Source of the DNA: Ectocarpus siliculosus
Lineage: Eukaryota; Sar; Phaeophyceae; Ectocarpales; Ectocarpaceae
Direction: 5' to 3'
DNA length: 21,506 nucleotides
NCBI GenBank assembly: GCA_000310025.1
Contig: FN649735.1
Location: 3,865,769-3,887,274, forward strand
The notes beneath the pieces were generated by a model. That model made no database searches, was not told the DNA's origin, and saw only the letters and a program-made list of their open reading frames with translations. Both the position numbers and the translations under genes were made by a program. This document shows positions 15,101 to 21,498 of the stretch, in pieces; position 1 is the stretch's first letter; every line of letters begins with the position of its first letter.

Positions 15101-16954
15101 TTTCGCGGTCGTACCCCTCTTTTTTTTTTTGCACGGTTACACAGGGACATGAAGGAGAAGATGGCCGGGCCGGGCGATAGTTACGCCAAGGACACCCGGG
15201 CCTACAACCCCGACTTTGCCGCGGCTGCGGGCGACGAGGAAGAGTACGACAAGAAGATCAAGGAGGTGAGTACGACAAGAAGATCCGAAGAGGTACAGCA
15301 CACCGCTTCGTTTTCGAAACCAACGACAGTATACCCTTTTTTCGGGGCTGAGTCCGCGCTCTCACAGTAGAGTACGACAACAAGATGAAGGTGATGCACC
15401 GCTTCGTTTTTGGAAACCAACTGTACCCTTTTTTGGCTTCAGTCGGCTCTCTCACAGCAGTAGAGTACGACAAGAAGATGAAAGAGGTACAGCACACCGC
15501 TTCGTCCTCGAAACCTACTAAATACTGCTGTACCCTCTTTTTTTTTCTCGCGTCGGCGCCCTTATTATCATACCTTGTTTTCCCAGGCTTTGGAGGGCAC
15601 CGGCAAGGCCGGAAAGTCGAACAAAGGCGAGACGAGGAAAGTGTTCACCAACGAACCTACCACCGGTCCGACCGCGGCTTCCGGGGACCAAGACCTGCTG
15701 GGTGGCGATGGCAATGCCGGGGCCGATACGAGCGGGGGTGCCGCAAGCGCGGCTGCGGAGGTATGTAGGGATCGTCTTTCGGCGAGAAATTTAAGTTTAT
15801 GCGGAAATAGAACAGGGAGGGGGTACGCAGACCCTATTCCCTAACCCTATCCCTAACCCAACTTCCCCGATTGCATTATTTATCCAACATGTTTTTGCTT
15901 TTTTCAAAAAGCCCTGCTAAGGCTACACTGGTATGTAGGCCCTGCCGCTCGCTCTCCCTTCTTCTTTGATTTTGTGTTTGTATATGCGCAAGTGTTACCA
16001 GCATCGACCGTGCGTACTGACCAATGAAAACCATCAGTCAAGTCTTATTTAGTGCGGCTCAAAGCAAAACAGGTTCTATAGGCCATGATCTGTGTGTGTG
16101 TGTTTTTTTTAGCATCGACTGCGCTAACCGACAGACCAATGAAAATACGCCAGTCTGTGCGTGTGTGTGTATGTGTGTTTGCTTTTCGATCGTCCGGTGG
16201 GTTGGTTCGACAAGGGGATTCCAGTTCTCCATCGTCCATGATCCATGCTCGTGTCGTGTTTTTGTTTTTTTTCTGTGTGTGTGTGTGTGTGTGTGTGTTT
16301 TTTTAGCGGGGTATTTTTTTCTTGTTTCTGGCCCTGTGAGGTACTGTATTGGCGGACAGCGGTCTACTCAGGCGAAGTGTCCGTGATTTTCGTGTTTTTG
16401 CTTGGTGAGAGGCCGTTGTGTGCAATACACAAGACACCCACACCCGCACACACGCTCCCTCACAAAGGGGTCCCAGATTGTGGCCTTAGAAGCATTGTGT
16501 GTTTTCAACCACACTGAGACTGACGTATTTTCATTGGTCAGCCGGTTAGCGCGGTCGATGCTAAAAAAAAAAAAAAACACGCACACACACACACACACAC
16601 ACACTCACGGGTCCCAGATCGCCTCTAGACGTGTTCTATGTACGAACGTTCTTCCTTTGGGCGACTGTCATGACCCGAGACTTTACCCAAATCACGAATC
16701 TGGCGAGACCTATCGCGTGGTCTGATCTTGTGCTTGTGACGTCATGTGTGCCACATGCTCAGTAGCGAGCATACGCGAAACGCCTATTACAACAACTCCA
16801 AAGGCTTGGTCTGATGTTGTCCTCGTCGTGTCTTGTGTGCTTGCCACAGGCGAAGAAGCAAGCGGACGCCAAAAGGCTGGAGGACCTGTTCAACAACTCC
16901 TCTATCGACGAGCCCGAAGACGACAACGCGGACGGCAGGGAACGCTTGCCGTAG
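5600..16954 (+). CDS. Predicted plastid (thylakoid-lumen) protein of unknown function, nine exons
   Basis: Exons: 5600-6112, 7851-7997, 10334-10492, 11406-11515, 11859-11883, 13851-13948, 15145-15265, 15587-15760, 16850-16954. All GT-AG phases agree, giving 1452 nt (483 residues). Residues 1-26 form a signal peptide ending TTTEA|FVV, the stramenopile A|F plastid motif. A Ser/Arg-rich transit region follows. Around 131-154, RRSFVGLATAV...SASA|V looks like a twin-arginine thylakoid signal with an A-x-A cleavage site. The mature part has a charged coiled coil (exon 2), a helical TVWRKLTTQQRAAITKL region (exons 3-4), an acidic DVDGEAEFDVDI segment (exon 6), a Gly/Ala/Asp-rich exon 8 and an acidic tail. 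I do not recognise the family. Exon 5, a 25-nt microexon, is the weakest part: without it exon 4 runs into TGA. The start at 5600 was preferred over an in-frame ATG at 5555 because it places the hydrophobic signal at the N-terminus. Confidence 0.8.
6113..7850. other. Intron 1, nothing identified
   Basis: 1.74 kb between exon 1 and exon 2. Open frames simply run on from exon 1 or lack domains. There is a small perfect hairpin, GCCCCGCAGGGGC, near 6595. No mobile element ends were found. Confidence 0.5.
7851..7997 (+). CDS. Plastid-protein gene exon 2: coiled coil
   Basis: 49 codons, phase 0 at both ends. The acceptor is TGATACAG|CTG and the donor GATCAG|GTATCT. It encodes LEEQEAKKQERIREQVQKEH followed by EEKLGSAEEIYGEQ, a strongly charged helical or coiled-coil stretch, then an Ala-rich linker. 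Confidence 0.82.
8481..9010 (+). repeat. Three diverged direct repeats, spacing 220-255 bp
   Basis: Units begin at about 8481, 8701 and 8956, each with an ACAGCT(C/T)G(T/C)GG-like start followed by a variant of GTTATTGCTATTGCTTCGGT. The first two also share GGTGGGNAGGG(A/G)TCA. The third copy is the most decayed. Confidence 0.75.
9330..9440 (+). repeat. Dispersed repeat pair R2, member 1
   Basis: About 110 bp matching 15779-15898. The shared blocks are CGAGAAATTTAAG, GGGGGTACGCAGA, CCAACTT(T/C)(T/C)CCGA and TCCAACATGTTT. It lies in intron 2; the partner lies in intron 8 of the same gene, in the same orientation. Confidence 0.8.
9813..9888 (+). repeat. Dispersed repeat pair, member 2
   Basis: Partner of 4300-4370, with GACTACCCATTCGAGATA and TACCCACAGCAGTCAAACG. 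It has a three-base insertion (CAG) relative to member 1. Confidence 0.7.
10048..10248. mobile_element. TIR element (MITE), 201 bp
   Basis: The left end CAGTCGTGGTCCCGGTTCAG and the reverse complement of the right end CAGTCGTGGCCCCGGTATAG match at 21 of 24 bases over the full 24-bp repeat. Flanks are CA on both sides, not TA. An inner motif TTTAGCGG(G/C)GATGCCCT occurs twice. The element ends 85 bp before exon 3. Confidence 0.8.
10334..10492 (+). CDS. Plastid-protein gene exon 3
   Basis: 53 codons, phase 0 at both ends. The acceptor follows a T11 run (TTTTCGTTGTTGCAG|GCA) and the donor is CCAACG|GTAGGT. It encodes an Ala/Thr-rich start, then ISRISDETVAKICALPTPEA and a helical segment ending LKEDYPT. 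Confidence 0.82.
10785..11048 (+). repeat. About 57-bp tandem repeat, five copies, made of a MITE end plus flank
   Basis: Units start at GTCATCATGAGAC-like motifs at 10785, 10826, 10883, 10940 and 10992, at spacings of 41, 57, 57 and 52. Each unit carries ACTGT(A/T)CAGTAGAGGTCCCT and a (G/C)GGTTNAATAGT tail. The internal part is the same sequence as the left terminus of the MITE at 11007-11171. Confidence 0.85.
11007..11171. mobile_element. MITE, 165 bp, 29-bp terminal inverted repeats
   Basis: The left end TACAGTTGAGGTTCCTGTTT and the reverse complement of the right end TACAGTCAAGGTCCCTGTTT continue into AGTGCCGGT on both sides, 26 of 29 identical. TA at both boundaries suggests a TA target site. 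It lies in intron 3. Confidence 0.87.
11406..11515 (+). CDS. Plastid-protein gene exon 4
   Basis: 110 nt, starting in phase 0. The acceptor is TGTGAAAG|GTC and the donor AAGCG|GTGAGA. It encodes VWRKLTTQQRAAITKLRVEN followed by a basic segment ending MRKRGK. The exon ends two bases into a codon. Direct joining to exon 6 would give an immediate stop, so an intervening exon is required. Confidence 0.75.
11639..11856. mobile_element. MITE, about 218 bp, abutting the microexon
   Basis: The left end TACAGCAGTCACGATCCCGA and the reverse complement of the right end TACAGTGGTGGTCCCGATGT are imperfect inverted repeats with TA termini, and inner GATACACCG motifs occur on both arms. Its right boundary is two bases from the predicted exon 5 start. 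If removed with one TA, the intron would shrink from 343 to about 127 bp and the sequence left of the exon would be TTTTCTGAGTAAG. Confidence 0.7.
11859..11883 (+). CDS. Plastid-protein gene exon 5, predicted 25-nt microexon
   Basis: The acceptor CTGTAAG| is weak, with little pyrimidine tract, and the donor GGCAA|GTAGGT is good. Its length corrects the phase between exon 4 (two bases over) and exon 6, giving GRRPKQRQ. An alternative start at 11861 gives QEAEAEA and would need exon 6 to begin at 13858; it reads more protein-like but uses a poorer exon 6 acceptor. This is an inference from phase, not homology. Confidence 0.45.
12041..12178 (-). mobile_element. SINE-like dispersed repeat, copy 2 (most complete)
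   Basis: On the minus strand it runs from ACGGGGTCCCAGTTCATGGC through TTTTGTGTTTTCAACCGCAC, GACTGACGTATTTTCATCGG and GTTAGCGCGGTCGATGCT to an A/T-rich end followed by ACACACAC. A TG run also borders its 5' side. Confidence 0.8.
13429..13822. mobile_element. Possible MITE with internal tandem duplication
   Basis: The right end (reverse complement TACAGTCATGGCTCCGATAT) is a good match to the other TACAGT termini in the window. The proposed left end, TACAGCAGTCGTCCCTCCGT, is only a partial inverted match. The boundary 29 bp before exon 6 is well placed; the left boundary is uncertain. Confidence 0.4.
13587..13790 (+). repeat. 103-bp tandem duplication
   Basis: Two copies starting CCTCTTATACCAGAATAGAG, at about 13590 and 13693, more than 90% alike by eye, continuing through GGGTACCCAACTA, AAGCGGGTCGAGT and ATTTCGACCGTCTTATAAGG. 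CCCTCTTAT...ATAGAGGG forms a short stem in each copy. Confidence 0.88.
13851..13948 (+). CDS. Plastid-protein gene exon 6
   Basis: 98 nt, phase 0 in and two bases out. The acceptor is TGTTCTTCAG|GTG and the donor AACTCAG|GTGCGT. It encodes VKVESAKFDAEKDEFMDVDG followed by an acidic segment ending MKEL. Its last 50 bases and the start of the intron form copy 1 of a five-copy tandem repeat, so four further decoy donors lie downstream. Only copy 1 is productive: reading on in frame reaches TAG before copy 2. Confidence 0.82.
13899..14460 (+). repeat. 112-bp tandem repeat, five copies, spanning an exon-intron junction
   Basis: Copies begin GACGTCGACGGGGAGG at 13899, 14011, 14123, 14235 and 14347, an exact 112-bp period. 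Each contains the exon 6 end, the donor CTCAG|GTGCGTCTCG, and three 14-bp subrepeats CGTAGATCTCTTGT. Copies 2-5 share a T (GAGGTTGAG) where the exon copy has C (GAGGCTGAG). Older decayed copies with ACTCACAGGTGCG continue to about 14600. Confidence 0.95.
14461..15144. other. Rest of intron 6, decayed repeat copies
   Basis: Two degenerate units with ACTCACAGGTGCG(T/C)TTCGTC at about 14482 and 14557, and scattered GTAGAT(C/T)TCTGTG motifs to about 14810. There are T-runs at 14980 and 15120. No gene seen. Confidence 0.65.
15145..15265 (+). CDS. Plastid-protein gene exon 7
   Basis: 121 nt. The acceptor follows a T12 run (GGTTACACAG|GGA) and the donor is AAGGAG|GTGAGT. It completes the split Arg codon and encodes DMKEKMAGPGDSYAKDTRAY, then NPDFAAAAGDEEEYDKKIKE. 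Phase 0 end. The exon's last 24 bases are repeated in the intron. Confidence 0.85.
15242..15560 (+). repeat. 93-102 bp tandem array, seeded from the exon 7 donor
   Basis: GAGTACGACAAGAAGATNAA followed by a GGTACAGCACACCGCTTCG-type stretch occurs at 15268, 15370 and 15463, and its first 24 bases are the exon 7 end (15242-15265). Copies 2 and 3 are preceded by CTCTCACAG(CAG)TAG and followed by AAG|GTG or GAG|GTA, so each looks like a small pseudo-exon with both splice signals. Confidence 0.88.
15587..15760 (+). CDS. Plastid-protein gene exon 8
   Basis: 58 codons, phase 0 at both ends. The acceptor is GTTTTCCCAG|GCT and the donor GCGGAG|GTATGT. It encodes ALEGTGKAGKSNKGETRKVF, then a Gly/Asp/Ala-rich low-complexity region that is probably disordered. 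Confidence 0.83.
15779..15898 (+). repeat. Dispersed repeat R2, member 2, with telomere-like motif
   Basis: Partner of 9330-9440. It carries CCCTATTCCCTAACCCTA followed by TCCCTAACCC (about 15832-15859), where member 1 has only ACCAACAACCTAGCCCAAC. The CCCTAA units match the common TTAGGG telomere repeat. Confidence 0.78.
16000..16091 (-). mobile_element. SINE-like dispersed repeat, copy 3
   Basis: AGCATCGACCGTGCGTACTG, then ACCAATGAAAACCATCAGTC and a diverged GCGGCTCAAAGCAAAAC. It is more decayed than copies 2 and 5, and its 5' end is followed by a TG run. Confidence 0.65.
16111..16157 (-). mobile_element. SINE-like dispersed repeat, copy 4 (truncated)
   Basis: Holds only the 3' half: AGCATCGACTGCGCTAACCG, ACAGACCAATGAAAATACGC and CAGTCTG. 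It is flanked by T8 and TG runs on one side and a TG run on the other. Confidence 0.7.
16154..16304. repeat. TG microsatellites
   Basis: Two TG runs, at about 16154-16177 and 16272-16298, separated by unique sequence. They adjoin SINE-like copies and may derive from their tails. Confidence 0.85.
16467..16577 (+). mobile_element. SINE-like dispersed repeat, copy 5
   Basis: From GGGGTCCCAG through TTGTGTGTTTTCAACCACAC, GACTGACGTATTTTCATTGG and TCAGCCGGTTAGCGCGGTCG to ATGCT followed by A15 and then a (CA)n run. The terminal poly-A plus microsatellite tail is the main reason to call this family retroposon-like. Confidence 0.82.
16578..16607. repeat. CA microsatellite tail
   Basis: About 28 bp of alternating CA directly after the A-run of SINE-like copy 5 and directly before the GGGTCCCAG start of a sixth fragment. 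Confidence 0.9.
16608..16640 (+). mobile_element. SINE-like dispersed repeat, 5' fragment (copy 6)
   Basis: CGGGTCCCAGATCGCCTCTA continues for a few bases and then diverges. It matches only the start of copies 2 and 5, in head-to-tail order with copy 5. Confidence 0.5.
16850..16954 (+). CDS. Plastid-protein gene exon 9 (last)
   Basis: 34 codons plus TAG, phase 0 start, acceptor CTTGCCACAG|GCG. It encodes AKKQADAKRLEDLFNNSSID, then an acidic tail ending GRERLP. The 3' UTR follows; a 7-bp stem CGCAACC/GGTTGCG with a four-base loop lies at 17026-17043. Confidence 0.83.
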   Translation, partial: AKKQADAKRLEDLFNNSSIDEPEDDNADGRERLP

Positions 16955-19912
16955 GCACGAGACAGACGACAGACTACATACCGTCAGAGTACGCGGAGAG
17001 ACCGGCTTTCAATACTCGATTGCTTCGCAACCAAGAGGTTGCGGGAAAATCCCAACTGGACGCCCTCGACGAGATTTTTCCAAAACCTTAGTTGGTGGTG
17101 TTGGCACAATCTTGGTTGTGGGGCCATCGAGCTTTGAGAACCGGTCCCCGGGGGGGGGGTGGGGGGGGGGTGCCGTTTCTCCTCTCGCGTCTTACGGTAC
17201 TAGGAGAAGAAGAGCAAGGGCTGAGAGACAAGTGGGCTCTCTCGCCTGGAGGCAGCAGACGAAAATACCAGAAAACCGGCGTCTGGGGCGGCAGACAGAG
17301 CCTTGTGCCGAAATTAGATTTTGTTTGACACCCATGCCGTGAAATTTCGGCCATGTGTTTTCCATGTGCGTTTTGTCCGCTCTTCCTTGTCGTCTTTCTT
17401 GTAGTCCCGTTGGCCGGATTGAGCCCCGCTCGAATACGATAGCTGGGGGTAGGTAATCACATCGTTGTAGCTAGCGCTCGACCGCTCGGTCCTCGCGCTG
17501 TTGCTATACCATAGCAGCCGTTTGCTAGTCCTCCTGGACTGCGTCGTTCTGCCCTTGACACGGCATACACTGACGGTTGGTTTTTTTCCCGAGCCACGTC
17601 ATGCTATTGTGGCACACACATACCGATACGGGTTTCGACCGTCTGCTTGGGGGATTTATTCGCGACCGGGTTAAACCCAGCGTGTTTCCTGCGCTCATTC
17701 TTTGCATGGCAACGCGTGGCAAGTCTTCGGCGGTGCTAGCCTTAAGGGCGCGCATACGAAGGGTAGGACATACTATTCGAAACAGCTAAAACATGACTGA
17801 GACGCGTAATCGTTTCGTTCAACAGTGCGAAACGTATTTTCTGGTTGTTTCGGGGTAAATTTGTTGCCGCGAGAAGCGGGAGGGGGGGAGCAAGGTTCGC
17901 ACGCATGTCGCATGTTGTCATGTCTTACCGGTATTTAGACATTTTTTTTTGTGGTCCGTTCCGTCCTTCGACATATGCGTACGACCTCGTACTCCTTAGA
18001 CATGCATACGCGTACTGGCTCGTACGCACAAATTGTTCCTTTTTTGTTCGTTGGAGATGCTGACCGGATCCAACAAGGCGAGGTGCTCAGTATGCCCAGG
18101 ATCCGAGTTTTGTTTTTTTTGTCCATTGGCCGAAAGACGAAGGGAAATGTTACACACTAAGATACGTACGGCATGAAGGCATGCTGTGCACAGCGAGCAG
18201 CGAGACGGCCGCCTTCAATCTATTCGCTCTCCCATGGTAGTGCTGTGAAGTCAGCAAGGTGCGATCACACATCTTCTATTGTTGAACTTTTTGCTTTTTT
18301 CGCCCACTGCAACAGCAGTACTTGCAGCAAACTCTCGAAACATTTTGCGCTCTTTCGCCGGCGCCGGGAAAAGAAAAGAAAAATGACCAACTAACCTGGT
18401 TCTATTGTAGATATTGTTGCGGGGGAAAACCAAGCCTCCCTCGTGTGATTGTTTTTGTTGATCACTACAAATCAGCGCTTCCACCACACAGCATTTTTCG
18501 TGCCATGTAGAAGCTCCATCCGATCAGTGGGCACACAGAAGAGTTCCTCTCCGTCCGCGCCTGCCTTCGATATTTAACGCGACAAGAGTACCCCCTACAC
18601 AAAAAGACAACTAGTGTACTGTACTCCCGCTGGGTATTGTGGGTATTGTTTCTGAGATCCGGGATCGATCGTGCTCCGTCCAAAGTATCGTCAGGCTTGC
18701 ATCAATTGCATGGTGGAAGATGTTTCGATACTCTTTTTTTGCGCTTCTGATGTCCAGGTTAGGTAGCAAGGGCGAAGGCGCTTTTTTTTTGGTATCATCG
18801 CGGTTCCATCACTCCGTGTTGGCCTTCCTTATCGTTTGTGACCACGGGCGGGCGAGCTTGGGAAAAAGCCCTTTTGGTGCCGCACCTCGATGAGTTGTCC
18901 TTTGCTTGACGCTAATGGAACCGTTCAAACTGCTGTAGATCGCTGCCCAAAGCGACGGAGTTGTTGTGTACTTGTGCTAGCCACGAAAAAGCTAAAAGCC
19001 TCCCCGCCGCTATAGCTGTGCAGCAAACAGGCCCGAGCGGCCAAAAACAAACACATACACATCGGAATAGTTGAGTTTCGAAACCGAAAAAGTAGCGGAA
19101 GAAACACCAGGAAGAAAAAAAAAAGCCGAATAGTTGGGTTTTGAAACTGAAAAATTAGCGGAACACCCCGCAACAAGACCTGATTCGGTTCCTTCCTTCC
19201 CCTAATACACAGACGGCGACACCCGCCCTCCCCTCTACCCATACGCATAAAATGACGAATAATCTTGAACGAAAAACACGGTGGTTCCTACACTTGTTAG
19301 CCGCCTTCCTGTTGGACTGATGCCGCAGAACACCAAAAAACATACGTAGACCATTAGACTGCTGCTGCTGTCCGCCAAACAGCAGCCACTGTTTTTCTCC
19401 CTTGGTAGTGCTAAAGCCCAGCCCTCTACCGTGGTGCCAATGATCTATGGCATGAGCAAAAAAAGTGACATATAGTAGGACGAGAACAGCGACTGACAAG
19501 ATCGTTCATCGTTCATCACTTCATCTCCCTAGACGACAATCACCGACCGGCACGGTGAGGAAAACAGTCGGTCTGCACCGTTCCAGCACTTCAGACAGGA
19601 GATCGGGCACTGGCAAGTCAAAATGGGACATACCGCGTGCCGGCGGGAGAAATCCATGAAAAATCTGGTAGATAACCACGGATCCATCCAGCCAAGCAAA
19701 ATCAGCTTACCCTGACAGCCTAGCGCTTCGCCTGCCTACAGTCAGAGAAAGGTCAAAACGGCAAAGCTTCAGACGGGCAACGCCGACGATACTCGTCGAA
19801 CGTTGCTACATCGAATACTGCCGTATCGTACGTATCATCTTGCCGAAGAAGATTCAGTTCCACCCCCTGGTAGACCTACCCCTACTACAATACCGGGGTC
19901 GTCGCTGCTACG
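16955..19912. other. Intergenic region between convergent genes, no gene supported
   Basis: Must contain the 3' UTRs of the plastid-protein gene and the glycolate oxidase gene. Contains a G-rich tract at about 17149-17170 and a short direct repeat at 19075/19128. The open frames on either strand lack domains, have biased composition and do not link by splice sites. Confidence 0.55.
19075..19172. repeat. 53-bp direct repeat, two copies
   Basis: GAATAGTTGAGTTTCGAAAC followed by CGAAAAAGTAGCGGAA at 19075, and GAATAGTTGGGTTTTGAAAC followed by TGAAAAATTAGCGGAA at 19128. Confidence 0.85.
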
Positions 19913-20053
19913 TTAGAGCTTGGAGTAGTACGACGTCTGGTGGGTGACCATGGAGCGGGAGGCCGAGCTGACCCGTGTGCAGCCCGTGAGCTGAAGGGCC
20001 ATGACAAGCTCGTCGTGCAAGAGCTTGAGGACCTTCGACACTCCTTCCTCGCC
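19913..20053 (-). CDS. GOX: Glycolate oxidase / FMN-dependent (S)-2-hydroxyacid oxidase, last exon, PTS1
   Basis: Glycolate oxidase turns glycolate into glyoxylate and hydrogen peroxide in peroxisomes during photorespiration. This minus-strand exon has 46 codons plus TAA and begins after GTGTACTAG|GGC. It encodes GEEGVSKVLKLLHDELVMAL and then the LTGCTRV motif. This is the classic C-terminal end of the family (GE-x-GV-x-KVL...DE...ALSGC), placed just after the FMN phosphate-binding GRP segment. The protein ends SYYSKL, a canonical peroxisomal PTS1. The preceding exon with the GRP motif is not seen between 20054 and the right edge, so either the upstream intron exceeds 1.4 kb or this is an isolated fragment. 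Related lactate oxidases are an alternative assignment. Confidence 0.82.
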   Translation of the reverse strand, partial: GEEGVSKVLKLLHDELVMALQLTGCTRVSSASRSMVTHQTSYYSKL

Positions 20054-20614
20054 CTAGTACACCCAACCAGATCGTTGATCGACAGAAAGGAAAGCACAGG
20101 GAGGGTTTTGACGATCGTGTCGTTGGCGTTTCGTTGACATTGACATTGTCACTACATGTACCGTCTTCCGACTATACGGGTCAATTTTACAGAAACACAG
20201 TCTTTGCAAGGACCGAGAAGCAATGGTTGGGGTTTGGACGTGAATGGAGGGAGGGTTGGGGATGGGGGGACAGGGGGCTAAATAGTTTCTGCTTCCGCTG
20301 TGTTTGCTCCCGCTGTGCGCGAGGTACCGGTCGACTGGTTCAAACAACAACATCAAGAACAACAACGTTGATGAAGTCTATTGGCAGTCTGCCCCGTCAA
20401 GTTGCTCTGTGCGCAAGACCCCAGAGAACCGGTAGAAAGAACAAAAACAACAGCAGCAATGACAACAACAATACAAGCCAAAAACAAAGTTGAAAAGAAA
20501 CCAATGGTAGGCTGTACCGCTGCTTTAACTTACGATGTGCGCGAGATCCCAGCCGACTAAACAACAACAACCAATCAAGTCAAGACAATGTACATAAAAC
20601 GGAAATAGACAAAA
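20054..20614. other. Upstream intron of the glycolate oxidase gene, nothing identified
   Basis: Contains a GT/GGA-rich stretch at 20220-20280 and a CAA-rich tract at about 20440-20490. No exon with the GRP flavin-binding motif is recognisable on the minus strand. Confidence 0.5.
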
Positions 20615-20732
20615 GTGGGTATACCCACCGGCTTCTAGAAGTACAGTTGTATTTTTTCATGTGCCCACCTTCTGTCCATTTGTGTACCCACCCATTCGTC
20701 CGAATTGTACCAACTTTTGTCCGCTTTGAAAA
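20615..20732 (+). repeat. Palindrome plus three iterated 22-bp motifs, possible MULE end
   Basis: GTGGGTATACCCAC (20615-20628) is a perfect 14-bp palindrome. It is followed by three iterations of a C-rich/TGTCC motif: CCCACCTTCTGTCCATTTGT, CCCACCCATTCGTCCGAATT and CCAACTTTTGTCCGCTTTGA. Iterated subterminal motifs are common at MULE ends, and the transposase start lies 400 bp on. The opposite terminus is outside the window, so this is not proved. Confidence 0.4.
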
Positions 20733-21128
20733 TCCACCTCCACGTCACCGCACGGCAGAACATCGAGAATAGCCTTGGACCATAACCTTAACCCCTGCTC
20801 AACACCGTACTCATGGCATCTTTCGCAAACAAAAATACCGCGGCGGTGAAACATGTCAGAATATGTCAGATCCCTTCGGTATCCAACGGCAACCACACAA
20901 CCTCGCGGCACGGCAAGATACCCGGCAAGTAGCGCACTCACGGCACGCCACAAACGCGTGCAACGAGACAACGGGTCGCGCATACAGATCAAGTACCGGA
21001 ACAGAGAACAACCCGCACATCACACACACACCACCCACGTGCAGGGCCAAGCGCGGGCACACCTCCGTCAATTGGTGTTGGCCCCGTGGTTGTGGGTGCA
21101 ACTTTTGCTTCGTCCAAGGACTTCAAAA

Positions 21129-21488
21129 ATGGGCTTCGAACGACGCACGATCGCGGATTCTAGGCAGTGCCGCTTAGACCCCAGGGTCAATGGCGGTAGG
21201 GGCAAGCTCTACCGCTGCACCGGGGTCATCATCACCGGGAAGGCGACATCCGGCTGCCCGGTACGTGCCCAGGCGTGCAAGGTACGGGACGGCAGCTGGA
21301 AGGTGACCGAGGTGGAATTAGAGCATGTGGCCTGCACCGGGCAGGCCGAAAAGAAGAAGAAGCACATCAACCGCAGGTGTGTGGAGGAGGAAGCGGTGGC
21401 GATTGTGAACTCCAACAACAGCATTAGCGCGCCGGAACTCGCGAAGACGCTTAAGCCAACCGCCGCCGGCACTCGCGAAGACGCTTAA
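21129..21488 (+). CDS. MULE-type transposase, N-terminal zinc-binding domain, frame broken
   Basis: 119 codons from ATG at 21129. Residues 28-70 carry YRC (Cys30), GCPVRAQA (Cys43), DGSWKVTEVELEH (His66) and Cys69. This is the layout of the FLYWCH/FAR1/WRKY-GCM1-type DNA-binding domain found at the N-terminus of Mutator-like transposases. A KKKKH basic patch and an SNNSISAPELAKTLK helix follow, the latter resembling the helix that precedes the catalytic region in MULEs. The frame ends at 21488 because a segment (21437-21470) is tandemly duplicated with a 34-bp period, shifting the frame. The catalytic DDE domain is beyond the window. An upstream in-frame extension exists but lacks domain character. 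Confidence 0.72.
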   Translation: MGFERRTIADSRQCRLDPRVNGGRGKLYRCTGVIITGKATSGCPVRAQACKVRDGSWKVTEVELEHVACTGQAEKKKKHINRRCVEEEAVAIVNSNNSISAPELAKTLKPTAAGTREDA

Positions 21489-21498
21489 GCCAACCGCC
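21437..21498 (+). repeat. 34-bp period tandem duplication in the transposase
   Basis: ACTCGCGAAGACGCTTAAGC followed by CAACCGCC occurs at 21437 and 21471, identical over 28 bp. The period is not a multiple of three. Confidence 0.93.

Larger units (their letters stand above)
15761..16849. other. Intron 8 (1.1 kb), repeat-filled
   Basis: Holds dispersed repeat R2 member 2, four SINE-like copies or fragments and TG/CA microsatellites. A 10-bp echo of the exon 8 donor, GGTATGTAGG, recurs at about 15930. No gene seen. Confidence 0.65.

Noticed and set aside
16024-16386. Open frames rich in Val/Cys on TG repeats
   Set aside because: Pure microsatellite translation.
19155-19499. 114-codon minus-strand open frame as a further gene or an exon of the glycolate oxidase
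   Set aside because: It lies downstream of the glycolate oxidase stop codon, has no recognisable domain, and overlaps a direct repeat.
20657-20992. 111-codon minus-strand open frame as the preceding glycolate oxidase exon
   Set aside because: It lacks the GRP flavin-binding and SNHGGRQ motifs expected there, and it overlaps the iterated motifs assigned to the possible MULE end.
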